Shown here piece after piece: positions 33,235-43,918 of a stretch of 64,000 nt of DNA. The number at the start of each line of letters is the position of its first letter. Position 1 is the first letter of the stretch. Below the pieces are notes generated by a model. That model made no database searches, had not been told where the DNA came from, and saw nothing but the letters and a program-made list of their open reading frames with translations. Made by a program: the position numbers and the translations under genes. Source of the stretch: Brevibacterium sp. (GTDB lineage: Bacteria > Actinomycetota > Actinomycetes > Actinomycetales > Brevibacteriaceae); the NCBI RefSeq assembly GCF_031179145.1, contig NZ_JAPSIB010000007.1, forward strand, positions 94,081 through 158,080, given 5' to 3'.

Positions 33235-34665
33235 ATGAGCGTTGCCGATCAGCCCCGGACCACACGCCGACGCCGCTTCGAGATGCCGCACATCTACATC
33301 ATCCTCCTGTCCTTCATCGCCCTGGCCGCTGTCGCCACCTACCTGGTTCCCGGCGGCCGCTATGAGCGCGTCGAAGGCCCCGAAGGCCGCACCACCATCG
33401 ACCCGAACAGCTTTGAGTTCATCGAGGCGAACCGCACCACCCTGACAGATTTCATGCTCGCCATCCCACAAGGGCTGATAAGCGCCGGTGAAGTCGTCTT
33501 CTTCACCCTGATGATCGGGGGCGTATTCATGGTTCTGCACGCGACCGGAATCATCGAATTGGCGGTCGCGCGACTGTCGCGACGGTTCGCCCGCAGAGGT
33601 CTGCTGATGCTAGGGATCCTGATGACGATCTTCGCGCTGATCGCGACGCTGATCGGCACCCAGGAATTGTCCCTGGTCTACGTTCCGGTCATCCTCCCCC
33701 TCATCATCGCGTTGAAATACGATTCCGTCGTCGCCGCCGCCGTTGCACTGTGTGCAACTACAGTCGGATTCGCAGCCGGCGTGCTCAACCCCATCAACAC
33801 CGGACTCGCGCAAACACTCTCCGACGTCCCCCTGTTCTCCGGAGCGCTGATGCGAATCGCCGTGCTGGTGGCGGCGCTGGCCGTGGCCATGTTCTTCGTC
33901 ATGCGCTATGCGACGAAGATCCGCCGGGACCCCTCGCGCAGTCTGCTCGCCGACGACGAGGCCGAAGCGATCAAACGGGAGGAGTACCAGAAGGACTCGA
34001 GCACGTTGCCGATCCCCGTCGCCACCGGACGACAGAAGGCCGCCTCTGTGGCTTCGCTGCTCTTCCTGGCACTTCTCGTCTACGGCGTCCTCGCCCAAGG
34101 GTGGTTCATGCTTGAGATGGCTGGACTGTTCATCGTCATGGGCGCAGTGGTGGGCGTCATCGCCGGACTCAACGGCACTGAGATCTGCGAAGCCTTCAAC
34201 AAGGGATTCCGCGACGTTCTCGTCGGCGCCCTCATCGCCGGCGTGGCCCGCGGTGTGGCCGTCGTGCTGGAGAACGGCCAGATCCTCGACACCATCGTCC
34301 ACAGCCTCGGCGTTGTCGTCGGCGGCCTGCCAGCGGCCCTTGCCGCCATCGGCATGTTCGTCATGCAGCTGCTGTTCAACTTCGTCGTTCCCTCCGGCAG
34401 CGGCCAGGCCCTGGTCACCATGCCGATCATGGCTCCGCTCGCAGACCTGCTCGACGTCACCCGGCAGACGGCCGTGCTCGCGTTCCAGCTCGGCGACGGA
34501 TTCGGCAACATCCTCTATCCGACCTCCGGCTACTTCATGGCAACCCTCGCCCTGGCCGGGGTCCCCTGGCAGAAGTGGGTCAAGTTCTTCCTGCCGATGT
34601 TCGCCGGCTTCATTGTGGTCTCTCTCATCGCCCTGCTGGTCGCTCAGCTGATCGGCTGGAGCTGA
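33235..34665 (+). CDS. YfcC-family membrane transporter
   Basis: A 476-aa polytopic protein of the YfcC/DcuC-like (C4-dicarboxylate anaerobic carrier) superfamily. It starts with a basic cytoplasmic tail followed by MPHIYIILLSFIALAAVATYLVPGG. Other signatures are MLHATGI-type helix ends, ALCATTVGFAAGVLNPINTGLAQ and FVVPSGSGQALVTMPIMAPLADLL, the latter two being the re-entrant substrate loops. Members move amino acids, peptides or dicarboxylates; the substrate here is unknown. GAGGAA about 10 nt upstream supports the ATG at 33235. Confidence 0.85.
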   Translation: MSVADQPRTTRRRRFEMPHIYIILLSFIALAAVATYLVPGGRYERVEGPEGRTTIDPNSFEFIEANRTTLTDFMLAIPQGLISAGEVVFFTLMIGGVFMVLHATGIIELAVARLSRRFARRGLLMLGILMTIFALIATLIGTQELSLVYVPVILPLIIALKYDSVVAAAVALCATTVGFAAGVLNPINTGLAQTLSDVPLFSGALMRIAVLVAALAVAMFFVMRYATKIRRDPSRSLLADDEAEAIKREEYQKDSSTLPIPVATGRQKAASVASLLFLALLVYGVLAQGWFMLEMAGLFIVMGAVVGVIAGLNGTEICEAFNKGFRDVLVGALIAGVARGVAVVLENGQILDTIVHSLGVVVGGLPAALAAIGMFVMQLLFNFVVPSGSGQALVTMPIMAPLADLLDVTRQTAVLAFQLGDGFGNILYPTSGYFMATLALAGVPWQKWVKFFLPMFAGFIVVSLIALLVAQLIGWS

Positions 34666-34733
34666 GCGCGATCTACCGGGACTGAGCGCGAGCCCCTTGC
34701 TCGGCCGAGTTCCGAGAAGGCGGGTCCTCTCAC

Positions 34734-34877
34734 TCACTTGCGGTTCCACAGCTGACGAGTCAGACCGTCGCCGGCGCTGGTGGTCTCAATGGCGAAGCGG
34801 TCCTCGAGTCCCTGCACTGCCGCACTGTCGTCGGTCCAGTCTCCGGTCTGCGGGCCGAATCTCCGTCGGCCCATCAT
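34734..34877 (-). CDS. Possible small protein, 47 aa
   Basis: An open frame starting MMGRRRFGPQTGDWTDDS and ending GLTRQLWNRK has codon third positions about 80% G/C, as the genes here do. It may extend in frame upstream to 34976. No ribosome site is clear and it converges on nothing obvious. It occupies the 286-nt gap between the YfcC and HxlR genes. The assignment is weak. Confidence 0.3.
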   Translation of the reverse strand: MMGRRRFGPQTGDWTDDSAAVQGLEDRFAIETTSAGDGLTRQLWNRK

Positions 34878-34912
34878 GCACCGCCCCGGGTAGCCTTCTC
34901 CGATGAAGCAGT

Positions 34913-34918
34913 TGTAGA
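34913..34918 (+). promoter_or_regulatory. -10 box for HxlR gene
   Basis: TAGAAT lies 39 nt before the GTG start at 34952, leaving a short leader with GGGAGG. Confidence 0.4.
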
Positions 34919-34951
34919 ATGCAATCACCAAACCAGGCGGGAGGTGCTTCG

Positions 34952-35452
34952 GTGTCAAGGAGATCGGGTCAACCACGGTCCGGGTGTGCGATCAATGCGG
35001 CCGTCGAGGCCTTGGGCGACCACTGGTCGTTCCTCGTCTTGCGCGACATCATCTTCGGAGACCGCCGCTACTTCCGCGAGCTGCTGAACGGGTCGATCGA
35101 AGGGATCGCCTCGAACATCCTCAGCGACAGGCTGAAGAGGCTCGTCGACGCGGGGATTCTGACCAAGGAACAGGTCGCACGTGGGCAGAAGGCGCGCTAC
35201 AGCCTCACCGAGGCCGGCATCCAGACCCTGCCGATCCTCTTCGCCCTCGGCAACTGGGGACTGGATTGGCGCGAGGGCACACCAGAGCTCCGCGTCCGCC
35301 AGGAGCTCATGCGCCGGGAGGGGCCGGAGTTCATCGAGGAGCTCATGGACGAGCTCCGTCTCCGCCACCTCGGCGCCCCCTCCCCGGAGCGGACGGGACC
35401 GGGGCCGCTCGAACGGCTGGAAGCCGCCTACGCGCAGGCGACGGGCGGCTGA
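34952..35452 (+). CDS. HxlR-family transcriptional regulator
   Basis: A 166-aa winged-helix regulator. The family pattern runs from CAINAAVEALGDHWSFLVLRDI through RYFRELLNGSIEGIASNILSDRLKRLVDAGIL to RYSLTEAGIQTLPIL; a Cys sits at the usual redox-sensing position near residue 11. I chose the GTG at 34952 because GGGAGG lies 6 nt upstream; an ATG at 34919 lies at the predicted -10 edge. The C-terminal ~40 residues are charged and variable. Target genes are unknown; neighbours are a YfcC transporter and a nicotinamidase. Confidence 0.87.
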   Translation: MSRRSGQPRSGCAINAAVEALGDHWSFLVLRDIIFGDRRYFRELLNGSIEGIASNILSDRLKRLVDAGILTKEQVARGQKARYSLTEAGIQTLPILFALGNWGLDWREGTPELRVRQELMRREGPEFIEELMDELRLRHLGAPSPERTGPGPLERLEAAYAQATGG

Positions 35453-35486
35453 GCTCGGACGAGCGTCGCGCCGATGGACCTTCGCC

Positions 35487-36053
35487 TCAGACGATCGTGG
35501 CGCCGGAAACCTTCATCTGGGTCAGCGCCCGCTCGCTCGACTCGACGCCGACTCCCGCGACGAGCTCGCGCAGCACGCGCACGGCCCGACCGGTGGCGAG
35601 CGCATCGAGGACGGAAGCGCGGACGCAATGGTCGGTGGCAATGCCCACGACGTCCACCTCGGCGATGCCGAGGTCATCGAGAACCTCACCGAGGCGCTGC
35701 CCCGTGTCCGTCATGCCCTCGAACGCGGAATAGGCGGGGACCCCCTGCCCCTTGCGGACATGGTGGGTCACAGCAGCGGTGTCGAGGAGGGGGTCGTACT
35801 CGGCGCCGGCGGTCCCGGCGACGCAGTGGGGAGGCCAGGTGTCGATGAAGTCCGGTGCATCACTGAAGTGGCCGCCGTTGTCATTGTCGGCGTCGTGCCA
35901 GTCGCGGGAGGCGATGACGGCGTCATAGCTCTCGGCTGCCCCGGCCAAGAAGCGCGTGATCTCGGCGGCGACGTCATCGCCGCCGGACACCGCCAGGGCT
36001 CCGCCTTCGGTGAAGTCGTTCTGAACGTCGACGATGAGGAGTGCCTTGACCAT
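35487..36053 (-). CDS. pncA: Nicotinamidase (isochorismatase family)
   Basis: A 188-aa cysteine hydrolase that converts nicotinamide to nicotinate for NAD salvage. Signatures are LLIVDVQNDFTEGGALAV with catalytic Asp9, the metal-binding SRDWHDADNDNGGHFSD, KGQGVPAYSAFEG with the catalytic Lys region, and GIATDHCVRASVLDAL with the nucleophilic Cys. TAAGCT lies 7 nt before the ATG and no Shine-Dalgarno is visible, so the message may be leaderless. It converges with the HxlR gene. Confidence 0.9.
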   Translation of the reverse strand: MVKALLIVDVQNDFTEGGALAVSGGDDVAAEITRFLAGAAESYDAVIASRDWHDADNDNGGHFSDAPDFIDTWPPHCVAGTAGAEYDPLLDTAAVTHHVRKGQGVPAYSAFEGMTDTGQRLGEVLDDLGIAEVDVVGIATDHCVRASVLDALATGRAVRVLRELVAGVGVESSERALTQMKVSGATIV

Positions 36054-36074
36054 GTCTCTGAGCTTAGGCCGGAT

Positions 36075-36539
36075 TCACTTCTGTTTCGACACTTTCTTCG
36101 CCGCTTTCCTGGCAGCTCTCTTCGCAGCCTTCTTTCCCGCATCGGCCCCGGCGACGAGCAGCAGTCCGCCGAGGGCGGCAACGTTCTTCTGGAAGTGGAC
36201 CTTGTGCGCAGCCGCGCTCTCCTCATCCATCTCCCAGAACGCATGGCCGGCCAATGTGGTCGGCACCAACGATGCGGCGAGCGCAAGGGCAGAGAGCCGC
36301 GGCTTGATTCCCAGCAGCATCGTCGTGCCCGCCGCGAGCTGAAGAGCACCGTTGGCACGGACCAGGAGTTCATCGTCTTCGGGCAGGATCTGCACGTACT
36401 CACGCATGGTCTCGAGCACCTGGCCGGCTGCCTCGGCCCGCCCGCCGGGCTGCGTCAGAGCCGAGTACCCGCCGGTGATGAAGATCGGTGCGGTCAGCAT
36501 CCGACCGGCGGACTGCAGCAGCGATGAACCAAGTGCCAT
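36075..36539 (-). CDS. DoxX-family membrane protein
   Basis: A 154-aa four-helix membrane protein of the DoxX family. It begins SLLQSAGRMLTAPIFITGGYSAL and contains LLVRANGALQLAAGTTMLLGI and LAALVPTTLAGHAFWE-like segments. The C-terminus is a Lys/Ala-rich basic tail. GGAG precedes the ATG. Mycobacterial DoxX has been linked to oxidative-stress resistance with SodA and SseA; whether that applies here is unknown. It is 22 nt upstream of pncA and may be co-transcribed with it. Confidence 0.85.
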   Translation of the reverse strand: MALGSSLLQSAGRMLTAPIFITGGYSALTQPGGRAEAAGQVLETMREYVQILPEDDELLVRANGALQLAAGTTMLLGIKPRLSALALAASLVPTTLAGHAFWEMDEESAAAHKVHFQKNVAALGGLLLVAGADAGKKAAKRAARKAAKKVSKQK

Positions 36540-36653
36540 GAGGGTCTCCTTTGCGAAACGGACCCGGCCCCTGTTGGGATCGGGCGTCAGTGGGCTTCGA
36601 GCCTAACGCATGCTCCTGTGCCGCTCAATGCACAAGTTCCCTGGTCACTGGGC

Positions 36654-37865
36654 TCAGCCGGAGCCCGGCTCCGGGCGGTTTGATTCGGGGCGGTTCGGTG
36701 CGGGGCGGCCCAGCTCGGGTCGGTGTCGAAACTGACCAGTGAGAACGAGCACGGCGATGATCAGCGCGGAGACGATCCAACCGGACACCCCCAATACAGT
36801 GACGAGGGCCATGTCGGGAGTCGCAGCCGAGGCATCGGCGAACAGCCCGAGGAGCATCGCCGACGATCCGTTGAGCGCGCCATGGGCGAAGACTGCCGGC
36901 CACAGCGAACCCGATCGCAGGCGCAACCACCCGAACAGGAAGGAGAGCATGACGCAGCCTCCGAGCATGAAGCCCAGACCCGAGATGTCGGTGCGTCCGA
37001 AGTTGTAGCCGAGCAGGATGAGCGGCGCGTGCCAGAGCCCCCAGATGACGCCGATGATGAGGAGCGCGGGCCAGGTCCCCAACGGCCGCAGACTGGTGAG
37101 CAGCCAGCCACGCCAACCGACCTCCTCCCCGAAGGCGAAGATCGCCGTCACGATCGAGTTGAAGACGATGATCGCCAGGTAGATGGCGATGGCGGCACCG
37201 ATCGGGAGCTGATCGAGACCGGGCAGTGCGGACAGCTGTGCCTTGAACCCGGACAGACCGACGAGGTCGATCTCGAACCAACCGAACGCCGCCGCGAGCA
37301 GATATGTGGTCGCCACCAGCAGGTACGTGCCGAACAGCGCTGCAAGCGTCAGCCCGACGACTCGCCGAGCCGGCGTGAGCGGCCAGATCCCGAGGTAGCG
37401 AGTCACCGCAGACTGAGCTGCCGCGGGCTGCATTCCGATCACAGTCTGTGCCGGGGGCGCCTGTGCCCGGGCAGTCCGTGCCCGGGCAGCCCGTCTGCGT
37501 TGGACGATCAACGCGAGGATGGTCGCCAGGAGTGGCGTGAGCATGAGCGCCTGCCCGCACAGCTGCACCACGACCAGATTCTGCAGCCCGTCGCCGGAGA
37601 GCCACAGCGGCAGGCACACGAGCCACCCGAGGATCACGGCCGTCGCCACGAATATTCCGACCTCCAGCCACGGCACCCGCCTCGGGATGGGGTTGCGCGG
37701 GCGCCCCTTCGCATCGAGACCACCGGCAGATTTGCGGCCGGCAGGATCCACGCGGTCGGCACGGCCCTCGGCGCCGCCCGGGGCCTCGCGGCCGGGGCTC
37801 GCAGGACGCGTGGCCGGGTGCTCGACGCCGTTGCTCTCGTGGGCGATGCCTGTGTTGTCTTCCAT
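36654..37865 (-). CDS. CPBP-family intramembrane protease
   Basis: A 403-aa membrane protein of the CAAX-protease/bacteriocin-processing (ABI) family. Catalytic motif 1 is FGEEVGWRGWLL and motif 2 is IGVIWGLWHAPLILLGYN; a third His-containing segment, FAHGALNGSS, follows. About eight membrane helices are predicted. The first ~70 residues are disordered, charged and Pro/Gly-rich, and the C-terminal tail is an Arg/Pro/Asn repeat (RPAPNRPESNRPEPGSG). The substrate is unknown. The gene appears monocistronic. Confidence 0.88.
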   Translation of the reverse strand: MEDNTGIAHESNGVEHPATRPASPGREAPGGAEGRADRVDPAGRKSAGGLDAKGRPRNPIPRRVPWLEVGIFVATAVILGWLVCLPLWLSGDGLQNLVVVQLCGQALMLTPLLATILALIVQRRRAARARTARAQAPPAQTVIGMQPAAAQSAVTRYLGIWPLTPARRVVGLTLAALFGTYLLVATTYLLAAAFGWFEIDLVGLSGFKAQLSALPGLDQLPIGAAIAIYLAIIVFNSIVTAIFAFGEEVGWRGWLLTSLRPLGTWPALLIIGVIWGLWHAPLILLGYNFGRTDISGLGFMLGGCVMLSFLFGWLRLRSGSLWPAVFAHGALNGSSAMLLGLFADASAATPDMALVTVLGVSGWIVSALIIAVLVLTGQFRHRPELGRPAPNRPESNRPEPGSG

Positions 37866-38052
37866 GCCTCCAACATAAGCCGCACAAAGGCACCTTGCCT
37901 CCGCCTGCGGAGGGAAATACTCCTCTGTCCCGTGGCTGACCTGGAATCCCGACTTCCGGAAGCCGAGACACTTCGCATCCCACGCCTCTCGCGCCCCTGG
38001 GCTACGATGAGCAGATCCGAATCAACGCCGATTCCCAGACAAGGCACAGCCC

Positions 38053-39612
38053 ATGACCCAGCACTCCCCCGATCCCCGGCTGCCCGACGACAGCCCCCGA
38101 CTGCCCGCGGAGAACCGCCGCCCGACCCACAGCGATCCCCACCTGTCCGACGACGATCACCTCTCGGTCCTCGGCTACCAGGACTCCTTCGAGAGGTCGA
38201 TGAGGCCGTGGGCGAACTTCGCTCTCGGTTTCACCTACCTCTCTCCCCTGGTCGGGGTGTATTCGCTGCTGGCAGTCGCCCTGTCGACGGGCGGGCCCCC
38301 GTCGATGTGGTGGATAGTCATCGTCGCCTGCGGCCAGATGCTGGTGGCACTCGTGTTCGGCGAAGTCGTCTCGCAGTTCCCCATCGCCGGCGGCATCTAT
38401 CCGTGGGCGCGCAGACTGTGGGGAAGGCGGTATGCATGGATGGCCGCCTGGGTCTACATCTGCGCGATGATCGTGACGATCACCGCGGTCGCCGAGTTCG
38501 GCGCCGGCTTCCTTGCCGGCCTCTTCGGCCTCGAACTGACGCGGACCACGACGCCCTTCCTGGCCCTGGGGCTTCTCCTGCTGGCCCTGGCCATCAACTT
38601 CAGCGGCACAAGGTGGTTGGCCCGAATCGCGCGCATCGGACTCTTCGCCGAACTCATCGGCGTCATCGGCCTCGGGCTGTTCCTGCTCATCTTCGAACGC
38701 AAGCATTCCTTCAGCGTCTTCTTCGACTCGATGGGGATCGCCGGAGACGGCAGCTACCTCGGCGCATTCATGGGCGCCGCCGTCGCCGGGCTGTTCCTGT
38801 TCTACGGCTTCGAGGCCTGCGGCGACGTCGCCGAGGAGGTCTCCAACCCGGCCCGCGGCATTCCCCGGGCGATGATCATGACGATCGTCGTCGGCGCGGT
38901 ATCCGCCCTGTTCTCCTTCGCCGGCTACGTGCTGGCCGCACCGAACCTCGAGCAGATCGTCGCCGGCGAGGTCGCCGACCCGATCCCGGCGATCCTCGAC
39001 GGCAGCCTCGGCCCGATCGGCGCGAAGATCTTCCTCCTCGTCGCCATCCTCGCGTTCATCTCCTGCGTGCTCAGCCTGCAGGCCGCGGCCTCCCGCCTGA
39101 TCTTCAGCTTCGCCCGCGACGGCATGATGCCCGGGCACCGGTGGCTCTCCGCGGTCTCCGGCACGACGAAGGTCCCCGGCAACGCCCTCATCGTCGCGTG
39201 CACGGCTCCGGCTCTCATCTGCCTGCTCATCTGGCTGAACGACGGGATCCTCGTCGCGGTCACCTCGTTCGCGATCCTCGGCATCTACCTCGCCTTCCAA
39301 ATGGTCGTGCTCGCGGCTCTGCGGCAGCGCCTCAAGGGATGGCGGCCCGCCGGCCCCTGGTCGCTGGGCAGGTGGGGAACCGTCGTCAACGTCGCGGCGC
39401 TGGTCTACGGCGTCTTCGCGATGGTCCTCCTCGCCCGTCCCGGTGCATCGGGATCGTTCTTCACCGACTACGTCGTGCTCATCGGCCTCGTCATCGTCCT
39501 CGCCGTCGGATGCATCTACCTCTTCGTCGCGCGTCCGGACGCCAAGTCGGATGCGCCGGAAGGAGATGCCATCGTCGTCGCCGAGGCGATCCGCAGTCAC
39601 CGCGGCAGCTGA
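38053..39612 (+). CDS. APC-family amino acid permease
   Basis: A 519-aa permease with 12 helices after a ~50-residue polar N-terminus. Family features are SFERSMRPWANFALGFTYLSPLVGVYSLL, FGEVVSQFPIAGGIYPWARRLWGRRYAWMAAW, and FYGFEACGDVAEEVSNPARGIPRAMI (the conserved E-x6-P region of helix 6-7). This is the GABA/choline-type amino acid-polyamine-organocation subgroup. A TACGAT -10-like box lies at 38003. It precedes argG by ~125 nt; ARG-box-like repeats in that gap more likely serve argG. Confidence 0.85.
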   Translation: MTQHSPDPRLPDDSPRLPAENRRPTHSDPHLSDDDHLSVLGYQDSFERSMRPWANFALGFTYLSPLVGVYSLLAVALSTGGPPSMWWIVIVACGQMLVALVFGEVVSQFPIAGGIYPWARRLWGRRYAWMAAWVYICAMIVTITAVAEFGAGFLAGLFGLELTRTTTPFLALGLLLLALAINFSGTRWLARIARIGLFAELIGVIGLGLFLLIFERKHSFSVFFDSMGIAGDGSYLGAFMGAAVAGLFLFYGFEACGDVAEEVSNPARGIPRAMIMTIVVGAVSALFSFAGYVLAAPNLEQIVAGEVADPIPAILDGSLGPIGAKIFLLVAILAFISCVLSLQAAASRLIFSFARDGMMPGHRWLSAVSGTTKVPGNALIVACTAPALICLLIWLNDGILVAVTSFAILGIYLAFQMVVLAALRQRLKGWRPAGPWSLGRWGTVVNVAALVYGVFAMVLLARPGASGSFFTDYVVLIGLVIVLAVGCIYLFVARPDAKSDAPEGDAIVVAEAIRSHRGS

Positions 39613-39646
39613 CCCGCCGACACCGCTTCGTCCCGTCGCCTCAAAC

Positions 39647-41160
<1,514 letters not shown>

Positions 41161-41171
41161 CCTGCAGCGAC

Positions 41172-41214
41172 AAGGCCGTGGACTCAGGCAGATGCGCTTG
41201 GGTTCGCGGCCTTT
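41172..41214 (+). terminator. Terminator after argG
   Basis: AAGGCCG and CGGCCTT flank a ~28-nt loop and end in TTT, 11 nt after the argG stop. Confidence 0.5.
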
Positions 41215-41269
41215 CGCGTCCTCGAGTGCCGTACCGTCAGGATCTGCTCAGCGGTGAGAAGATCGAACC

Positions 41270-42016
41270 ATGGACGTCAATGCCATCGTCGAGGCGATCG
41301 ACCGAGAGCTGCGCTCGTGCGGCAACGCTGAGCGCGCGGTCAGGGAACGGGTCTACCTCAAGAGCGAACTCGATCACCTCGGCGTCACCGTGCCGGAGAC
41401 CCGGGCGATCGTCCGCAGCGCGCTTCGCGGCACGGATGTCGATCATGACGACGTCATCGCACTGGCCGAAGCGCTGTGGGCACCGCCCGCGACCGATCAC
41501 GCTCGTTCCTCGGTCCGGCCGGTGCATGAACGGCGGACCGCGGCGACGATGGTGCTCATCCAATCGGCGGATCACCTCGGCGCCGGGGACGCCGATCTCG
41601 TCGAACGCCTGCTCCGGGAAGCGCGCACGTGGGCTCTCGTCGATCCGCTCGCCGCGGACCTCGTCGGTCCGCTGTCGGAACGCGAAGCCGGTTTCGACCG
41701 GATCCTCGATGTCTGGGCGCAGGACGACGACTTTTGGCTCCGTCGCTCCGCGCTGCTGGCCCACCTCGTTCCGCTGCGACAGGGGCGAGGCGATTTCGAC
41801 CGCTTCTGCCGGTTCGCCGACGCCATGCTCGAGGAGAGGGAGTTCTTCGTCCGCAAGGCGATCGGGTGGGTCCTGCGGGACACTGGACGCAAGCGTCCGG
41901 ACACCGTCTTCGCATGGCTGCTGCCACGAGCAGGTCGGGCGTCCGCGGTGACATTGCGGGAAGCGGTCAAGCACCTGTCACCCGAGCAGCGGGAGGCGAT
42001 CCTCGCCGCGCGGTGA
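41270..42016 (+). CDS. AlkD-like DNA alkylation repair protein
   Basis: A 248-aa all-helical HEAT-repeat protein of the AlkC/AlkD DNA glycosylase group. These enzymes remove bulky N3- and N7-alkylated purines without base flipping. Family motifs are RVYLKSELDHLGVTVPETR, TWALVDPLAADLVG (the catalytic Trp/Asp region), DFWLRRSALLAHL and REFFVRKAIGWVLRDTGRK. It lies ~110 nt after argG behind a terminator and is probably independent. Confidence 0.87.
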   Translation: MDVNAIVEAIDRELRSCGNAERAVRERVYLKSELDHLGVTVPETRAIVRSALRGTDVDHDDVIALAEALWAPPATDHARSSVRPVHERRTAATMVLIQSADHLGAGDADLVERLLREARTWALVDPLAADLVGPLSEREAGFDRILDVWAQDDDFWLRRSALLAHLVPLRQGRGDFDRFCRFADAMLEEREFFVRKAIGWVLRDTGRKRPDTVFAWLLPRAGRASAVTLREAVKHLSPEQREAILAAR

Positions 42017-42070
42017 GGTTACGCGCTTGCCGGGCGGATCGGCCGCGTTCGCACTCGGCCGCGTTCGAGC

Positions 42071-43213
42071 TCAGGCGTGTTCACGCTCGGCTGCGAGGGT
42101 GTTCGCCGCGTGGGCCAGAGCGGCTGCCGCCCGTTCGATGTCGGCGGCCGCGGTGCTCCTCCCCAGGGACAGGCGCAGCGCTCCCAGAGCCACGTCGGGA
42201 GTGAAACCCATGGCCAGGAAGGCTGAGGACGGAGTATGGACGCCGGAATGGCAGGCGCTGCCCGTGGAGGCGTCGACCTCCTCCGTCCGTTCGAGGAGAT
42301 CCGCACCGAGCATGGACGGCACCGCCACCATCAGCGTGTTGGGCAGGCAGCCGGCGGACGGGCTGATGCGCACCAGATCCGGAATCGCCGTTCGCATCCG
42401 GTGCCAGAGATCTTCTCGCAGCCCGGCCTGCCGTTCGGCTTCCGATGTGAGGCGCTCAGCTGCGAGCTCGGCGGCCGCGCCCAGGCCCACGATCGAGGCA
42501 ACGTTCTCCGTGCCCGGCCGGATTCCGCGCTCCTGCCCGGCCCCGACCAGAACCGGGTCGATCCGGATCCCGCGGCGGATCCAGAGCGCCCCCACCCCTT
42601 TCGGCGCGTAGAGCTTGTGCCCCGCAATGCTGAGCAGGTCCGCACCCAGTTCGGCGACCGACACCGGGATCTTCCCGACCGCCTGCGCACCATCGGTGTG
42701 CATCAGGCCACCGGCCGTACGGACCGCCTCGGCGAGGTCGTCGATCGGCTGCACGGCGCCGACCTCGTTGTGCGCAAGGATCACCGTTCCCAGCCCCAGG
42801 TCACCTGCGGGCATGTCAGCGGCCGTGACGCGCCCCTCGGCGTCGACCGGGAGTTCGTCGATCTCCCACCCGTGGCTGTTGCGCAGATGCGCCAACGGCT
42901 GCACGGTGGCGGGGTGCTCGTTGACGGACGTCACCGCTCGCTTGACCGCCGCCACCGAGGCGGCTCCCCGGATGGCGAGGTTGTTCGACTCGGTGCCGCC
43001 CGAGGTGAAGACGATCTCATCGGGTCGGGCCCCGATCAGGGAGGCGAGCTGTTCACGGGCACGATCCACGCCAACTCTTGCGAGGCGACCCTGGACGGTT
43101 GCGCTCGATGGATTTCCGAAGCGCTCGGTGAGGTAGGGCCACATCGCCTCCACCACTTCGGGCGCGACAGGAGTGGTGGCATTGTGGTCGAGATAGATCG
43201 GCGCCTCGGGCAT
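42071..43213 (-). CDS. Cysteine desulfurase (NifS/IscS type)
   Basis: A 380-aa PLP enzyme that takes sulfur from cysteine for Fe-S clusters or thiolated tRNA. Signatures are IYLDHNATTPVAPEV, FTSGGTESNNLAIRGA, the PLP-binding Lys in SIAGHKLYAPKGVGALW, RPGTENVASIVGLG and the mobile-loop nucleophile Cys in STGSACHSGVHTPS. AAAGGA precedes the ATG. No isc/suf scaffold or mnmA gene is adjacent, so its sulfur acceptor is unclear. Confidence 0.92.
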   Translation of the reverse strand: MPEAPIYLDHNATTPVAPEVVEAMWPYLTERFGNPSSATVQGRLARVGVDRAREQLASLIGARPDEIVFTSGGTESNNLAIRGAASVAAVKRAVTSVNEHPATVQPLAHLRNSHGWEIDELPVDAEGRVTAADMPAGDLGLGTVILAHNEVGAVQPIDDLAEAVRTAGGLMHTDGAQAVGKIPVSVAELGADLLSIAGHKLYAPKGVGALWIRRGIRIDPVLVGAGQERGIRPGTENVASIVGLGAAAELAAERLTSEAERQAGLREDLWHRMRTAIPDLVRISPSAGCLPNTLMVAVPSMLGADLLERTEEVDASTGSACHSGVHTPSSAFLAMGFTPDVALGALRLSLGRSTAAADIERAAAALAHAANTLAAEREHA

Positions 43214-43249
43214 CGCAGTGTCCTTTCCTGGGTCACCCCCCAGATTAGG

Positions 43250-43918
43250 TCACATCATCGTCGACGCTTCTCGGCGCCCGAGCTCTTCCGACTCACGACC
43301 GGTTTCAGTCACCATTCCCCGCCAGATGATGTCCACGGCGCTGCGCACCCTCGCTCTCGCCGGAGCCTGGCTAAGGCTCTCACCGCGCACGACGTGCTGG
43401 TAGTACATCGCTCCGGCGATGGCGTCGAAGCACGCGGGCACGTCCAGGTCGGCTCGGAGCTCTCCGCGCTCGACTCCCGCCCGAATGGCCTCCTCGACCG
43501 GGGCTCTGCGCTTCGTGACGTGGGAGGCCCAGTACTCGCGCTGCAGTTCGACGTCGGCCATGACCAGCCGGATCCGCTCCCGGAACCGTGCCTCGTGCGA
43601 ACTCACGCCATCGGCGGAGCCCAAAAGAGCATCGACGATCGCCCTCTTGAGATCCCGCTCCCGGCAGATCACGGTCGGGATCACGCGGCCGCTGTCCAAG
43701 GCGGCGGCGATCAGCCCGGTCAGCGACGGCCACCTGCGGTAGAGGGCCGAACGGCTGACCCCGCTGTCGGCGACGATGCGGGAGACCGTCACTCGCTCCC
43801 CCGAGTCGACGAGCCTCAGCGTGGCGGCGAAGATGCGCTCATCAAGCTCCTCGTCACGTGGTCGGCCGGGTCCTCGCCCCGTGCCCGAGGACGGCTGGTC
43901 GCTCATCGGAGTGCTCAC
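43250..43918 (-). CDS. TetR-family regulator
   Basis: A 222-aa regulator. The N-terminal helix-turn-helix (~25-70) reads RIFAATLRLVDSGERVTVSRIVADSGVSRSALYRRWPS in family style, after a polar leader; the C-terminal ligand domain includes a TetR_C-like EAIRAGVERGELRADLDV segment. Its start overlaps the phosphatase stop by ATGA, placing it last in the phn operon, so it may autoregulate phosphonate-type uptake. The ligand is unknown. Confidence 0.87.
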   Translation of the reverse strand: MSTPMSDQPSSGTGRGPGRPRDEELDERIFAATLRLVDSGERVTVSRIVADSGVSRSALYRRWPSLTGLIAAALDSGRVIPTVICRERDLKRAIVDALLGSADGVSSHEARFRERIRLVMADVELQREYWASHVTKRRAPVEEAIRAGVERGELRADLDVPACFDAIAGAMYYQHVVRGESLSQAPARARVRSAVDIIWRGMVTETGRESEELGRREASTMM